The translations under genes and the position numbers were made by a program. Below the pieces are notes generated by a model. It was not told where the DNA came from. It made no database searches and worked only from the letters and a program-made list of their open reading frames with translations. Shown in pieces: positions 43,540-52,757 of a stretch of 64,000 nt of DNA. Each line of letters begins with the position of its first letter. Position 1 is the first letter of the stretch. This stretch comes from an uncultured Corynebacterium sp. (GTDB lineage Bacteria > Actinomycetota > Actinomycetes > Mycobacteriales > Mycobacteriaceae): positions 1-64,000 of the forward strand of contig NZ_CAMIHZ010000005.1 of the NCBI RefSeq assembly GCF_946222305.1, in the 5' to 3' direction.

Positions 43540-45009
43540 CTACTCCACCGTGAATTGTTTGAGCTCTGCGGCGACTTGGGCCGGTAGTCGAACCTCTAGA
43601 CGGGTGCCGTTTTCGTCGTATTCCTCGGTCAACACCGTGCCCAGTCCGTGCACGCGGGCTACCACGTCACCACGATCAAATGGCACGTGCAAAATAACTT
43701 GGCTGTCCAGGGAATTGAGGAACAGCTCCAGTCGGGTTTCCAGCTCATCGATGCCTTCACCCGTATGAGCGGACACGAAAACTACGTCATCCAATCGGTG
43801 GCGCAACTCCGCCAGCACGAGCGAATCTGCCTTATCGATCTTGTTGACAACAAGGATCTCCGGCGGGGCATCCTCGCCGGTTTCTTCCACAATCTCGCCG
43901 ATCACCTTGTTGACCGCAGCGATTTGCTCCAACGGAAATGGATCGGAACCATCCACGACGTGCAACACCACATCCGCGGCCATGACTTCTTCCAAGGTGG
44001 ACCGGAACGCTTCCACCAATTGGGTGGGCAAGTGCCGCACGAAACCAACCGTGTCAGTGAAAATCACCGCGCGCCCATCGGCCAGCTCCGCACGCCGCGT
44101 GGTTGGATCCAACGTGGCGAAGAGCGCATCTTCCACCAGCACACCCGCGCCCGTCAGGGCATTAATCAACGATGACTTGCCAGCATTGGTGTAGCCGGCG
44201 ATCGCGATCTGCGCAATCGCCGCAGAATCCCGCCGTTCACGCTTGATATCGCGTGACGTCTTCATATTGGCGATTTCCTTACGCAACCTCGCCATGTCCG
44301 CACGCAGGCGACGACGGTCGGCCTCGATCTTGGTTTCACCAGGACCACGCAGACCCACACCACCGTTAGCACCGGCGCGACCACCGGCCTGACGGGACAG
44401 TGCGCTACCCCAACCACGCACGCGCGTGATGAGGTATTCCATCTGCGCCAAAGCGACTTGCGCCTTACCTTCCTTGGACTTCGCATGCTGGGCGAAAATA
44501 TCCAGAATCAGCATCGTCCGGTCAATAACCTTGACGTCCAGCGCCTTCTCCAGCGCGATCATTTGGCCAGGGCTCAACTCGCCATCGGCGACAACAGTAT
44601 CGGCACCGGTTTCCACGACGATCTGGCGCAGTTCCTCGACCTTGCCACGCCCAATGTAAGTACCGGCATCCGGCTTATCGCGTTTTTGGTACGTAATATC
44701 CGCGATCTCGGAACCCGCAGTTTCCGCCAGCGCTGCCAGCTCTTCCAAGCTGGCCTCGATCTGCTCCACCGTGCCCTCGGTCCACACGCCGACCAGCACC
44801 ACTTTTTCCAGGCGGAGCTTGCGGTACTCAACGTCGTAGCCATCGGCTTGCTCATCGGTATACGAGCTGGTCCCGCGCGTCAATCGCCGCAGGGAGGAGC
44901 GAGCTTCCAAGTCCAATTCGCCGATAGTTGGCTTCGTGGCGTCAGATAAAGGATTGTCCCCGTCAAGGGCGCGTCCAGCGCCGGGGTAAAGCTTGCTTTC
45001 TTCAGTCAT
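43540..45009 (-). CDS. hflX: GTPase HflX
   Basis: A 489-residue ribosome-associated GTPase that can split stalled or hibernating 70S ribosomes. The HflX N-terminal domain includes YIGRGKVEEL (118-127) and the signature RGPGETKIE (221-229). The G domain has P-loop GYTNAGKS (272-279), a threonine-bearing switch I, DTVGFVRHLP, and NKID. A variable N-terminus of about 60 residues precedes it. In M. tuberculosis hflX is beside dapF; here an extra gene lies between them. Confidence 0.94.
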   Translation of the reverse strand: MTEESKLYPGAGRALDGDNPLSDATKPTIGELDLEARSSLRRLTRGTSSYTDEQADGYDVEYRKLRLEKVVLVGVWTEGTVEQIEASLEELAALAETAGSEIADITYQKRDKPDAGTYIGRGKVEELRQIVVETGADTVVADGELSPGQMIALEKALDVKVIDRTMLILDIFAQHAKSKEGKAQVALAQMEYLITRVRGWGSALSRQAGGRAGANGGVGLRGPGETKIEADRRRLRADMARLRKEIANMKTSRDIKRERRDSAAIAQIAIAGYTNAGKSSLINALTGAGVLVEDALFATLDPTTRRAELADGRAVIFTDTVGFVRHLPTQLVEAFRSTLEEVMAADVVLHVVDGSDPFPLEQIAAVNKVIGEIVEETGEDAPPEILVVNKIDKADSLVLAELRHRLDDVVFVSAHTGEGIDELETRLELFLNSLDSQVILHVPFDRGDVVARVHGLGTVLTEEYDENGTRLEVRLPAQVAAELKQFTVE

Positions 45010-45090
45010 TGTCTCCTATTTTTGCACGTTTACCTGCACGAAAGAAATCCGATGCGGGTATCGGCAACTACGGGGTCTACAGTGGAATCC

Positions 45091-45894
45091 ATGATTGCTG
45101 AGCTGTCGAGTGTTGGTCTTCAATTCCCGCAATGGCAAGACGCGCTGGAAGCCGCCTATGCCTCGGGGCGCCTGGCGGTCACCGGTGAGGTCGACGGTGG
45201 CCAAGTGCTGCAATACGACGATCCCAGCGGCGCGCGTCTCGTCATTCTCGCGGCCCCACCCTATGGCTCCTTCGCCAGCTTTACCGGCGGGACCCCCGCC
45301 AGCGCACACATATCTATGATCAACGACATCGTCGGCGTGCTAGACATCGTCGACGACAGCCCAGCGCTGCAGACGAGCAATCAAGACGCCCCCGTCATCG
45401 CCTCGCTCACCACCACCGTCGCCCAAGGCCCCATGCTCGCCGATGTCACCGGTATGCAGTATCAGCCCGTCGAGGTCACGGCGCTCGCTGTCGATGTTTC
45501 TCTATTTACCGACGCCACGTTCTTCGCCGCCGCAGGTGGCTCGAAACTGGGGACTGTGGACTCGGTTGGGCTCTCCGAGATGAATTCGGGTGCCACTGCT
45601 CCACACGCCAAAGCTCGGATCGCGGTGGAAACGACGGAGGTAGCAAAGCGCACCTCGGAGCTCACTGGGCAATCGTTCTGGGTGTGCACGGTTCGCGCCC
45701 CATTCGACTTCACCGTGGTCTTACCGGAAAGCGCTGGGGACCTTGATTCGCTCCTCACCGGCCCGGATGGGTCTGCCCGTCCGTTGATTCTCTCCGGCGA
45801 TGTCGCCTTCACCGCCACCACCGTTGAGGCCGCCAGCTGTGGTACCAGCGGGGGCTGTGGTTCCGGCAATTGCGGATGCGGCGGCGCTCACTAG
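45091..45894 (+). CDS. Uncharacterised protein with cysteine/glycine-rich C-terminus
   Basis: About 267 residues, not recognised. It has no signal peptide and no membrane helix. The N-terminal part (MIAELSSVGLQFPQWQDALEAAYASGRLAVTGEVDGG) and several beta-strand-like segments suggest a soluble domain; the C-terminus ends with CGTSGGCGSGNCGCGGAH, four cysteines and a histidine that could bind metal or an Fe-S cluster. ATG 45091 is a reasonable start (GTG 45082 is possible). It is divergent from hflX and convergent with dapF, alone on its strand, so it has its own promoter. Confidence 0.65.
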   Translation: MIAELSSVGLQFPQWQDALEAAYASGRLAVTGEVDGGQVLQYDDPSGARLVILAAPPYGSFASFTGGTPASAHISMINDIVGVLDIVDDSPALQTSNQDAPVIASLTTTVAQGPMLADVTGMQYQPVEVTALAVDVSLFTDATFFAAAGGSKLGTVDSVGLSEMNSGATAPHAKARIAVETTEVAKRTSELTGQSFWVCTVRAPFDFTVVLPESAGDLDSLLTGPDGSARPLILSGDVAFTATTVEAASCGTSGGCGSGNCGCGGAH

Positions 45895-45903
45895 CGAGGA
45901 CAG

Positions 45904-46854
45904 CTAGAGGGCCATTTCACCGCGCGCCACAATCTGCGATGGGCCGGTGAGCACCGAATTTCCTTCCTCGATCCGCACCTGCACCTCCCCGCCAGGAACG
46001 CGAACAGTGACGGTGCCGAATTCTTCACCGGCATCCGCCAGTGCCGCCACCGCGGCGGCAACAGTACCGGTGCCACAACTGCGCGTTTCGCCTACGCCTC
46101 GTTCGTGTACCCGCATGTGCACGGCCCCGTCCTCTAGTGGGGTAAGGATCTCCACGTTTACTCCTGCGGGGAAGAAATCCTCGTCCCACACCACCTTGTC
46201 GTCCACGGGGAGCTCCGCGAGAGTGTCTGCGGTCAGGTGTGGAATGACCGCTGCCAAATGAGGGTTACCCATGTCCACGCCCAAGCCCGCTAGCTTGAAA
46301 TCCCCCACCTTGGCGGTGGACATTCCCATAACTTCCGGTTGGCCCATCCGCACGCTGACCATGGCGCTGAGCTGATCTGCGTCGTGAATCGTCACTATCT
46401 TCCGCCCGTCGCGGGTGCCCACCCCGACTTCCAGTGGGAACTGTGGGTCTTCTCCGCCGATGAATCCCTCGGCTACCAGCACGTGAGCGAAGGCGCGGAC
46501 CCCGTTGCCACACATTTCCGCCAACGAGCCATCAGCGTTGCGGTAATCCATGAACCACTCATCACCGCGGATCGCTACCGCCGAATCCGAATTGTCCGAA
46601 TCTAGGAGTTTCTTTTCGAGGACATTGGCGTCAACCAAAGAAGAAGCAGTGGCCACCCGAATCACGCCATCGCCCCCGACGCCCGCGCGACGGTCCGCAA
46701 TGCTGCGCACCCGATCATCGCTGAGATCGAATGCAGCCTGGGGATCCACGATGAACACGAAATCGTTCTCCGTGCCATGTGCTTTGATGAATCGGGTGGA
46801 ATGCTCGGTCGGGAAGCCAGCGGAAACTTTCGGTGCAGAGTGCGAAGCGTTCAT
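45904..46854 (-). CDS. dapF: Diaminopimelate epimerase
   Basis: A 316-residue cofactor-independent racemase that makes meso-DAP for peptidoglycan and lysine. The two catalytic cysteines are C115 (EMCGNGVRA) and C260 (RSCGTGT). The substrate loops MGNPH and HERGVGET are kept. Residues 70-98 form an insert (VDANVLEKKLLDSDNSDSAVAIRG) not found in typical family members. It ends just before miaA starts its run on the same strand (miaA-dapF order). Confidence 0.95.
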   Translation of the reverse strand: MNASHSAPKVSAGFPTEHSTRFIKAHGTENDFVFIVDPQAAFDLSDDRVRSIADRRAGVGGDGVIRVATASSLVDANVLEKKLLDSDNSDSAVAIRGDEWFMDYRNADGSLAEMCGNGVRAFAHVLVAEGFIGGEDPQFPLEVGVGTRDGRKIVTIHDADQLSAMVSVRMGQPEVMGMSTAKVGDFKLAGLGVDMGNPHLAAVIPHLTADTLAELPVDDKVVWDEDFFPAGVNVEILTPLEDGAVHMRVHERGVGETRSCGTGTVAAAVAALADAGEEFGTVTVRVPGGEVQVRIEEGNSVLTGPSQIVARGEMAL

Positions 46855-46865
46855 GATCCCCTACC

Positions 46866-47861
46866 CTACTCGCGTGTTGGGGAAGCCTGAACGATTTCTA
46901 ACGCGCGGGCAATAGGATCCGGGCCAGCAGCTGCCATCCATTCGACACGGGGGTCACGGCGGAACCAGCTGCGCTGGCGCCGGGCATAACGCCGAGTGCC
47001 GATGACGGTAGCCTCCCGCGCTTCGGCTTCACTGAGATGCCCGTCCAGCAAGTCCAAGACCTGGGAATACCCGATGGCCTGACCAGCGGTGGATTGGCGA
47101 ATCAAGCCCTGGTCCCGCAGCCCCTCCACCTCAGCGACGAGACCGCGTTCGAACATCAGGTCAACTCGCTGCTCCAGGCGCGGATTCAACCACTCGGGAT
47201 CTGCTTGCAGGCCCAGGATCCGCATTCCCCAACGCGCCGGACGGTCCTTAGGGGGTTGCGAGGCGGCGAAGGGTTTGCCAGTGAGTTCAATGACTTCCAG
47301 AGCACGTACGGTGCGCCGAGGGTCGCGGGTCTCAATAATCGCGGCGGCTTCGGGGTCGACGGTAGCGAGATGCGCGTGCAGAGCTTCCACCCCGATTTCG
47401 TTCAGCTTGGCTTCCCACTTCGCACGGATCTGAGGGTCCGTGGGAGGAAAATCCCATTCGTCGACAAGCGCCTGAACATACATCATGGAACCACCGACGA
47501 AGATGGGAACCTTGCCTCGGGCCATGATGTCTTCGGCATCGGCGATCGCACCTGCTCGGTACTCGGCGACGGACGCCGGCTTGGTGACCGGCCAGGTATC
47601 GAGTTGGTGATGCGGAATCCCGCGCCGCTGGTCCACCGGTAGTTTCGCGGTGCCGATATCCATACCTTTGTAGAGCTGCATGGAGTCGATATTGATAATC
47701 TCGCCACCTAGCTGCTCAGCCAATGCCAGAGACATATCCGATTTGCCGGCGCCCGTCGGCCCGACTACCGCAATGGGAGTAACTCCCCTTCGACAATCGC
47801 GCGAATGCGTTTCGCGATTTATCGATGTGGGGTTCTGATCATTGGCGCCGAGGTTATTCAT
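46866..47861 (-). CDS. miaA: tRNA dimethylallyltransferase
   Basis: About 331 residues. It attaches dimethylallyl to A37 of tRNAs reading UNN codons, the substrate later thiomethylated by MiaB encoded nearby. The P-loop is VVGPTGAGKS, followed by INIDSMQLYKGMDIGTAK, HHQLDTWPV, and RQRSWFRRDPRVEW. The family core begins near residue 27; ATG 47861 is supported by GGGAG upstream. The open frame continues to 48161 but would overlap the next gene. It is upstream of dapF by 11 bases. Confidence 0.94.
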   Translation of the reverse strand: MNNLGANDQNPTSINRETHSRDCRRGVTPIAVVGPTGAGKSDMSLALAEQLGGEIINIDSMQLYKGMDIGTAKLPVDQRRGIPHHQLDTWPVTKPASVAEYRAGAIADAEDIMARGKVPIFVGGSMMYVQALVDEWDFPPTDPQIRAKWEAKLNEIGVEALHAHLATVDPEAAAIIETRDPRRTVRALEVIELTGKPFAASQPPKDRPARWGMRILGLQADPEWLNPRLEQRVDLMFERGLVAEVEGLRDQGLIRQSTAGQAIGYSQVLDLLDGHLSEAEAREATVIGTRRYARRQRSWFRRDPRVEWMAAAGPDPIARALEIVQASPTRE

Positions 47862-48044
47862 GATGTCTCCCAGTGTAAGGGTGGCCCCATGCCTTGTAGC
47901 GGGGTGGCGGGATAGGGCACTTTTAGGGTGGAAACCTCGCCGTGTGTGCTCATAATCTGTCATACTCAGCAGCAGAAGGAATTGCACCAGCTGGCTTTTC
48001 CACGGCAGCCGTGTCGCGCGGCAAGAAGAACATTTTCCGTGGAT

Positions 48045-48077
48045 AGGTTGGCGTCGAAAAATAGTCGACGCCAACCT
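48045..48077. repeat. Perfect inverted repeat made of two motif copies
   Basis: AGGTTGGCGTCGA (48045-48057), loop AAAATAG, TCGACGCCAACCT (48065-48077): 13 bp perfect. It ends 26 bases before the DUF349 ATG and lies in the 242-base interval between miaA and that gene. Both arms carry the GACGCC core of the dispersed motif. It would also fold in the leader RNA of the DUF349 gene if transcription starts upstream. Confidence 0.8.
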
Positions 48078-48103
48078 GCACGCGGAAGCTAGGAGTACCC
48101 ACG

Positions 48104-49495
48104 ATGACCAACCCACCCCACGATGCATCACGAACTGATAGCAGCCAGTCTCGACCAACACCTGGACCTACCCCAGGATCGGTCGCAGCAGCTCGCCCTA
48201 ACCCTGCGGCGCTCGCTAAGAATAAGCCTGCCGTGCCTGCACCGCAGGCTCCGGCAGCTGGGGTGAAGATTCCACACAATGAACCCGCGAAGTGGGGCCG
48301 TGTGGAAGCAGACGGCAAAGCCTACGTGGTGACCTCCAGCGGTGAGCGGCACATCGGCGATTACAAGGCGGGAACCCCAGAAGAGGGTTTGGCGCATTTC
48401 GGGGCGCGTTTCGACGATGTGTCTACCGAAATTGCTCTTCTGGAAACGCGCTTGACGACCCACCCCGAGGAGGCGCGCCGCATTCGCACTGATGCTGGCA
48501 AGATCCGCGAAGATCTGGATACCGCCGCCATCATCGGAAATATCGAAAGCCTGCACCGTCGCCTCGCGGCCATCGCGACCCAATCCGTGGAGGTGGAAGG
48601 CAAAGCGGAGGCGGATAAGGAACGACGTCGTGCCGAGGCCATCGCCCGGAAGGAAGCTTTGGCGTCTGAAGCTGAGAAATTGGCCGCTAACTCTACGGAA
48701 TGGAAGCGCGCCGGTGATCGTCTGCGGGCGATTGTCGATGAGTGGAAGACAATCAAGGGGGTCGATCGTAAGACGGACGATCAACTGTGGAAGCGCTACG
48801 CCAGCGCGCGTGATGATTTCCGTAAGCGTCGCGGGGCACACTTCGCTGAACTTGATCGCAGCCGTGTGGCCGTTAAAGGTGTGAAGGAAGACCTTGTTGC
48901 CCGGGCTGAGGCGCTGCAGGATTCCACCGATTGGGCGGAGACCTCGCGTGCGTATCGGGATCTGATGAAGGAGTGGAAAGCAGCGGGTCGCGCGCACCGC
49001 GAAGTCGACGACAAGCTGTGGGAACGTTTCCGCGCCGCCCAGGACAAGTTTTTCGATGCCCGCAAGGCAAATGACGCGAAGCGGGACGAAGAATTCGAGG
49101 CCAATGCTGAGGCTAAGCAGGCTTTGCTCGACGAATACGATGCCAAGGTGGATCCCGCCGCCCACGGGCTGGATAAGGCTCGGCAGGCCCTGCATGAACT
49201 GCAGGAAAAATGGGAGGACATTGGTTACGTCCCTCGCAGTCGGGTGCGCGAGTTCGAAGATAAGATCGCAGCCGTCGAAAAGCGTGTTTCCGAGGCGGCC
49301 GATGCCGAATGGCGCCGCACCGATCCAGAAGCACAGGCGCGCATCGCGCAGTTCCAATCCAAGGCCGACCAGTTCAGCAAGGAAGCTGAGGCAGCGGAGG
49401 CTAAGGGCAATAGTAAGAAGGCCGCCACGCTCCGTGAGCAGGCGGTCCAGTGGCAACAGTGGGCGGATACCGCTGCTGCTGCCGTTGAAAACTAA
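48104..49495 (+). CDS. DUF349 domain protein
   Basis: A 463-residue protein with two to three DUF349 repeats, each a helical unit with the pattern W..A..Y..L...WK (EWKRAGDRLRAIVDEWKTIKG, DWAETSRAYRDLMKEWKAAGR). A proline/alanine-rich N-terminus precedes a basic helical core; most of the protein is predicted coiled coil. The function is unknown; similar proteins in other bacteria have been linked to RNA or nucleoid processes, which I do not assume here. ATG 48104 has AGGAG upstream. Divergent from miaA. Confidence 0.83.
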   Translation: MTNPPHDASRTDSSQSRPTPGPTPGSVAAARPNPAALAKNKPAVPAPQAPAAGVKIPHNEPAKWGRVEADGKAYVVTSSGERHIGDYKAGTPEEGLAHFGARFDDVSTEIALLETRLTTHPEEARRIRTDAGKIREDLDTAAIIGNIESLHRRLAAIATQSVEVEGKAEADKERRRAEAIARKEALASEAEKLAANSTEWKRAGDRLRAIVDEWKTIKGVDRKTDDQLWKRYASARDDFRKRRGAHFAELDRSRVAVKGVKEDLVARAEALQDSTDWAETSRAYRDLMKEWKAAGRAHREVDDKLWERFRAAQDKFFDARKANDAKRDEEFEANAEAKQALLDEYDAKVDPAAHGLDKARQALHELQEKWEDIGYVPRSRVREFEDKIAAVEKRVSEAADAEWRRTDPEAQARIAQFQSKADQFSKEAEAAEAKGNSKKAATLREQAVQWQQWADTAAAAVEN

Positions 49496-49507
49496 AGGCT
49501 GAGGTTA

Positions 49508-50230
49508 TTACTCGCCGTCAGGGGTCTCCCCCTGGCGGTTTTTGCGTGCCTGCTGACGCGCACGCCGGCGCTCGGCAGCCACCGCCCGGCGGTCGTCAAC
49601 GAAATCGTTGATCTGTTCGCGCTCCACTAGACCAGTGCGCAGACGTTGCTGCTTCAAGCGCGATTTCTCATCCCGGTGTGCCTCTTCCCGACGGGCCTTG
49701 GCCAGTGCCTTCTGCAGCGGAGTCTTGCGGAACAGCAGAATCGACAAGGTGACGAAGAGGATCGTCAAACTCACCGCCGCGATAATCAACCCGTATGCGG
49801 GCCCCTCACCGGGATCGATCACCGGCCGGGACTGGCGAATCCAGATCGCAAACGCGGAGTACCACCAGGCGATACCGGCAAAGAACCAGTTCACCCACGC
49901 CACCAACCAGGACCGGGAAACGATGGTCCCGATGGGAAGCAGCACTCCACCGGTGAGCGCCAACCAGCTAAACGCCCGCTCGGGCATTTTCGTGTTGAAC
50001 TGCTGTGCTACCGGCGAGTTGAAAAGCACATCGTACCCATGGACTTCACCGGAATGCGGCAGGAAGATAGCTAACACCACACCGAACAACCCAATGGCCA
50101 AGGGAGGCAAGAAGGGCTGGTAATTCACATCGCGAGCGGCCTGCTTTTCCGCAGTCTTCAAGTCGCCCCGGTATGGCGCGAGCTTATCTTCGCGTGAGGT
50201 GCCTTTCGGCTCGGTGTTATTCACAGCCAC
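49508..50230 (-). CDS. Membrane protein of the Rv2732c type
   Basis: A 240-residue membrane protein. A hydrophilic N-terminus (1-38) is followed by four hydrophobic segments (about 40-57, 88-103, 107-128, 147-165) and a strongly basic cytoplasmic tail of about 70 residues (RREEAHRDEKSRLKQQRLR..RRARQQARKNRQ). It matches the position of Rv2732c next to miaB. It overlaps the end of miaB by 14 bases, so it is translated from the same message. No function known. Confidence 0.78.
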   Translation of the reverse strand: MAVNNTEPKGTSREDKLAPYRGDLKTAEKQAARDVNYQPFLPPLAIGLFGVVLAIFLPHSGEVHGYDVLFNSPVAQQFNTKMPERAFSWLALTGGVLLPIGTIVSRSWLVAWVNWFFAGIAWWYSAFAIWIRQSRPVIDPGEGPAYGLIIAAVSLTILFVTLSILLFRKTPLQKALAKARREEAHRDEKSRLKQQRLRTGLVEREQINDFVDDRRAVAAERRRARQQARKNRQGETPDGE

Positions 50231-51740
50231 ATCCTCCTGTTGCGCATCCCGTTGCCACCGGTTGCTGTTGATCGCTTGGCTTCGGTCGGTTGAAACCTGG
50301 CATCCCTAGTCCGACGCCCACGGGCGCCGTCGTGGGGGTCTGCCCCAGTTCAGTCATATCGCCCGCCTTGGTTCTGCGGTGGCTGAGCACGCCAGCGTCG
50401 GCGAAAAGGAAGTGCCCCGCTGCACCGGTGACCTCGACCTCCACGATATCCCCAGCACGAATGCCCCCCACCGTCGGGTCGAAGTGAATCAGGCGACCAT
50501 CGCGAGCGCGCCCACTCATGCGCTTGGTTTGATCGTTTTTGCGACCGTCCGCCTGAACCAATAGCTCCTGTCGGGTGCCAATGAGCTTTTCGTTTTCCTC
50601 GCGACTGATCCGTTCTTGCAGCTCTAGGAGGCGTTCGTAACGGTCCTGAACCACTGCCTTCGGGATTTGATTTTCCATTTCGGCGGCTGGTGTACCTGGC
50701 CGCGGCGAGTACTGGAAAGTGAACGCACTGGCGAAGCGGGATTTTTCCACCACGTCCATGGTCGCCTGGAAGTCCTCTTCGGTCTCGCCGGGGAATCCAA
50801 CGATGATATCGGTGGTGATCGCTGCGTGAGGGATCCGCTCGCGAACCTTGTCCAAGATGGCGAGGAATTTCTTCGAGCGGTAAGACCGGCGCATATCCTT
50901 CAGGACTTTGTCGCTGCCCGACTGCAGTGGCATGTGAAGTTGCGGGCATACCACAGGGGTTTCCGCCATGGCTTCGATCACGTCGTCGGTAAATTCTGCA
51001 GGGTGAGGGCTGGTGAAGCGCAAACGCTCCAACCCTTCGATCTCCCCGCAAGCACGTAGCAACTTAGCGAAAGCACCGCGATCGCGTTCCAGATCGGGAT
51101 CCGAGAAGTTTACACCGTAGGCATTGACGTTCTGGCCGAGCAGAGTCACTTCGCTAACACCTTGATCCACGAGTGCCTTTACTTCCGCGAGGATTTCGCC
51201 TGGGCGACGATCCTGCTCCTTGCCGCGCAACGAAGGCACGATGCAGAAGGTGCACGTATTGTTGCAGCCCACAGATACCGAAACCCAGCCGGCATATGCG
51301 GATTCGCGCTTGGCAGGAAGCACGGATGGGAATTCCTCGAGGCTATCGACGATCTCCACTTCTGCTCGCTCGTTGTGCGCCGAGCGCGCGAGCAAGGTGG
51401 GCAGACTGCCGAGGTTGTGGGTGCCGAACACCACGTCAACCCACGGGGCCTTCTTCACGACCGTTTGCTTATCCTTCTGGGCCATACATCCGCCCACCGC
51501 GATTTGCATACCGGGGTGCTCGTCCTTGACCGCCTTCATTTGGCCGAGTGTTCCGTACAGGCGGTTGTCGGCATTTTCTCGCACCGCACACGTGTTGAAA
51601 ACGACTACGTCCGGGGTCTGCCCCTCGTCGACAGGTATATAACCATTATCTTCAAGCAGTCCAGATAGACGCTCAGAATCGTGAACATTCATCTGGCAGC
51701 CGAACGTGCGCACTTCATAGGTGCGAGCCTGGGAGTTCAT
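50217..51740 (-). CDS. miaB: tRNA-2-methylthio-N6-dimethylallyladenosine synthase
   Basis: A 507-residue radical SAM methylthiotransferase acting on i6A37 of tRNA. N-terminal cluster cysteines are C15, C51 and C85; the radical SAM cysteines are C159, C163 and C166 (CNNTCTFC). A TRAM domain (about 385-455) follows. A Gly/Gln/Pro-rich tail ends in CATGGCGCE, with three cysteines of unknown use. ATG 51740. The 249 bases upstream (to gluA) hold a motif copy at 51759-51776 and no gene. It works in the same pathway as miaA. Confidence 0.95.
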   Translation of the reverse strand: MNSQARTYEVRTFGCQMNVHDSERLSGLLEDNGYIPVDEGQTPDVVVFNTCAVRENADNRLYGTLGQMKAVKDEHPGMQIAVGGCMAQKDKQTVVKKAPWVDVVFGTHNLGSLPTLLARSAHNERAEVEIVDSLEEFPSVLPAKRESAYAGWVSVSVGCNNTCTFCIVPSLRGKEQDRRPGEILAEVKALVDQGVSEVTLLGQNVNAYGVNFSDPDLERDRGAFAKLLRACGEIEGLERLRFTSPHPAEFTDDVIEAMAETPVVCPQLHMPLQSGSDKVLKDMRRSYRSKKFLAILDKVRERIPHAAITTDIIVGFPGETEEDFQATMDVVEKSRFASAFTFQYSPRPGTPAAEMENQIPKAVVQDRYERLLELQERISREENEKLIGTRQELLVQADGRKNDQTKRMSGRARDGRLIHFDPTVGGIRAGDIVEVEVTGAAGHFLFADAGVLSHRRTKAGDMTELGQTPTTAPVGVGLGMPGFNRPKPSDQQQPVATGCATGGCGCE

Positions 51741-51758
51741 CGTCGCTATTCACCTCGT

Positions 51759-51776
51759 GGGCGTCGGAATAAAAAG
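51759..51776 (-). repeat. Copy of the dispersed motif upstream of miaB
   Basis: The same 18 bases as at 7248-7265, here 19 bases before the miaB ATG, in non-coding DNA. Confidence 0.55.
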
Positions 51777-51989
51777 GGCCTAGCCAAGCGCTGGTACACC
51801 GCCGCGAAGTTCAACAAAAAGCCACGTCAGCGGGCTAAAGGGGGCGGGGACGCATTGGCTGCAATTAAGCATTGTTACAGCCGGTAATCCTATCGCAGCG
51901 TGGGCTAATACCGAAAAGTCGGCTGGCGAAGCATGAGCTGCACCTCAGGAATTCTCAAAAGTGAGCAGTCATGCATTAACCTAACCGCT

Positions 51990-52742
51990 ATGGCAGAAAA
52001 CACATCTACTTCCGCAATTTCGTTGCGGAACGTTAATAAGCATTACGGCGATTACCACGCTCTGCGCGATATCAACCTGGAAGTACCTTCCGGGCAGGTT
52101 GTCGTGCTCCTCGGACCTTCGGGTTCCGGTAAGTCCACCCTGTGCCGCACGATCAACCGTCTGGAGACGATTGATTCGGGTGAAATTCGCATCTACGGCG
52201 ATCTGCTCCCCGAAGAAGGTAAGAAGCTCGCGAAGCTGCGCGCTGAGGTGGGCATGGTCTTCCAGTCCTTCAACCTCTTCAGCCACATGACAATCCTCGA
52301 TAACGTCACGCTCGCTCCGATGAAGGTGCGTGGCATCGGCAAGGAAGAGGCGAAGAAGCGGGCGATGCAGCTGCTCGACCGCGTGGGCATCGCAGCACAG
52401 GCGGAAAAGTACCCGGCTCAGCTTTCCGGTGGTCAGCAGCAGCGCGTGGCTATCGCCCGCGCGTTGGCGATGGAGCCACGAGTCATGCTGTTCGACGAAC
52501 CCACCTCTGCCCTGGACCCGGAGATGATCAACGAGGTCTTGGATGTCATGGCAGGTCTGGCTGCCGATGGCATGACGATGGTGTGTGTCACCCACGAAAT
52601 GGGCTTCGCCCGCAAGGCCGCCGACCGCGTGTTGTTCATGGCCGATGGCAGCATCGTGGAAGATACCGATCCGGAGAGCTTTTTCACTAACCCCTCCTCC
52701 GATCGCGCCAAGGATTTCCTCGGCAAGATTTTGGGCCACTAG
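51990..52742 (+). CDS. gluA: Glutamate ABC transporter ATPase GluA
   Basis: A 250-residue ABC ATPase of the polar-amino-acid type. Walker A GPSGSGKS (42-49), Q-loop in VFQSFNLF, signature LSGGQQQ (145-151), Walker B VMLFDE (165-170), and the H-loop in VTHEMGF. It powers the GluBCD glutamate uptake system encoded next. ATG 51990 lacks a clear Shine-Dalgarno sequence; a -10-like TTAACCT lies about 10 bases upstream, so the message could be leaderless. The frame upstream to 51933 is probably not translated. Confidence 0.95.
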   Translation: MAENTSTSAISLRNVNKHYGDYHALRDINLEVPSGQVVVLLGPSGSGKSTLCRTINRLETIDSGEIRIYGDLLPEEGKKLAKLRAEVGMVFQSFNLFSHMTILDNVTLAPMKVRGIGKEEAKKRAMQLLDRVGIAAQAEKYPAQLSGGQQQRVAIARALAMEPRVMLFDEPTSALDPEMINEVLDVMAGLAADGMTMVCVTHEMGFARKAADRVLFMADGSIVEDTDPESFFTNPSSDRAKDFLGKILGH

Positions 52743-52757
52743 AAGGGGCGGGCAACA

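Noticed and set aside
48128..49456. A long antisense open frame opposite the DUF349 gene (442 codons)
   Set aside because: It mirrors the strongly biased codons of the real gene, shows no domain, has no ribosome binding site and overlaps it completely.
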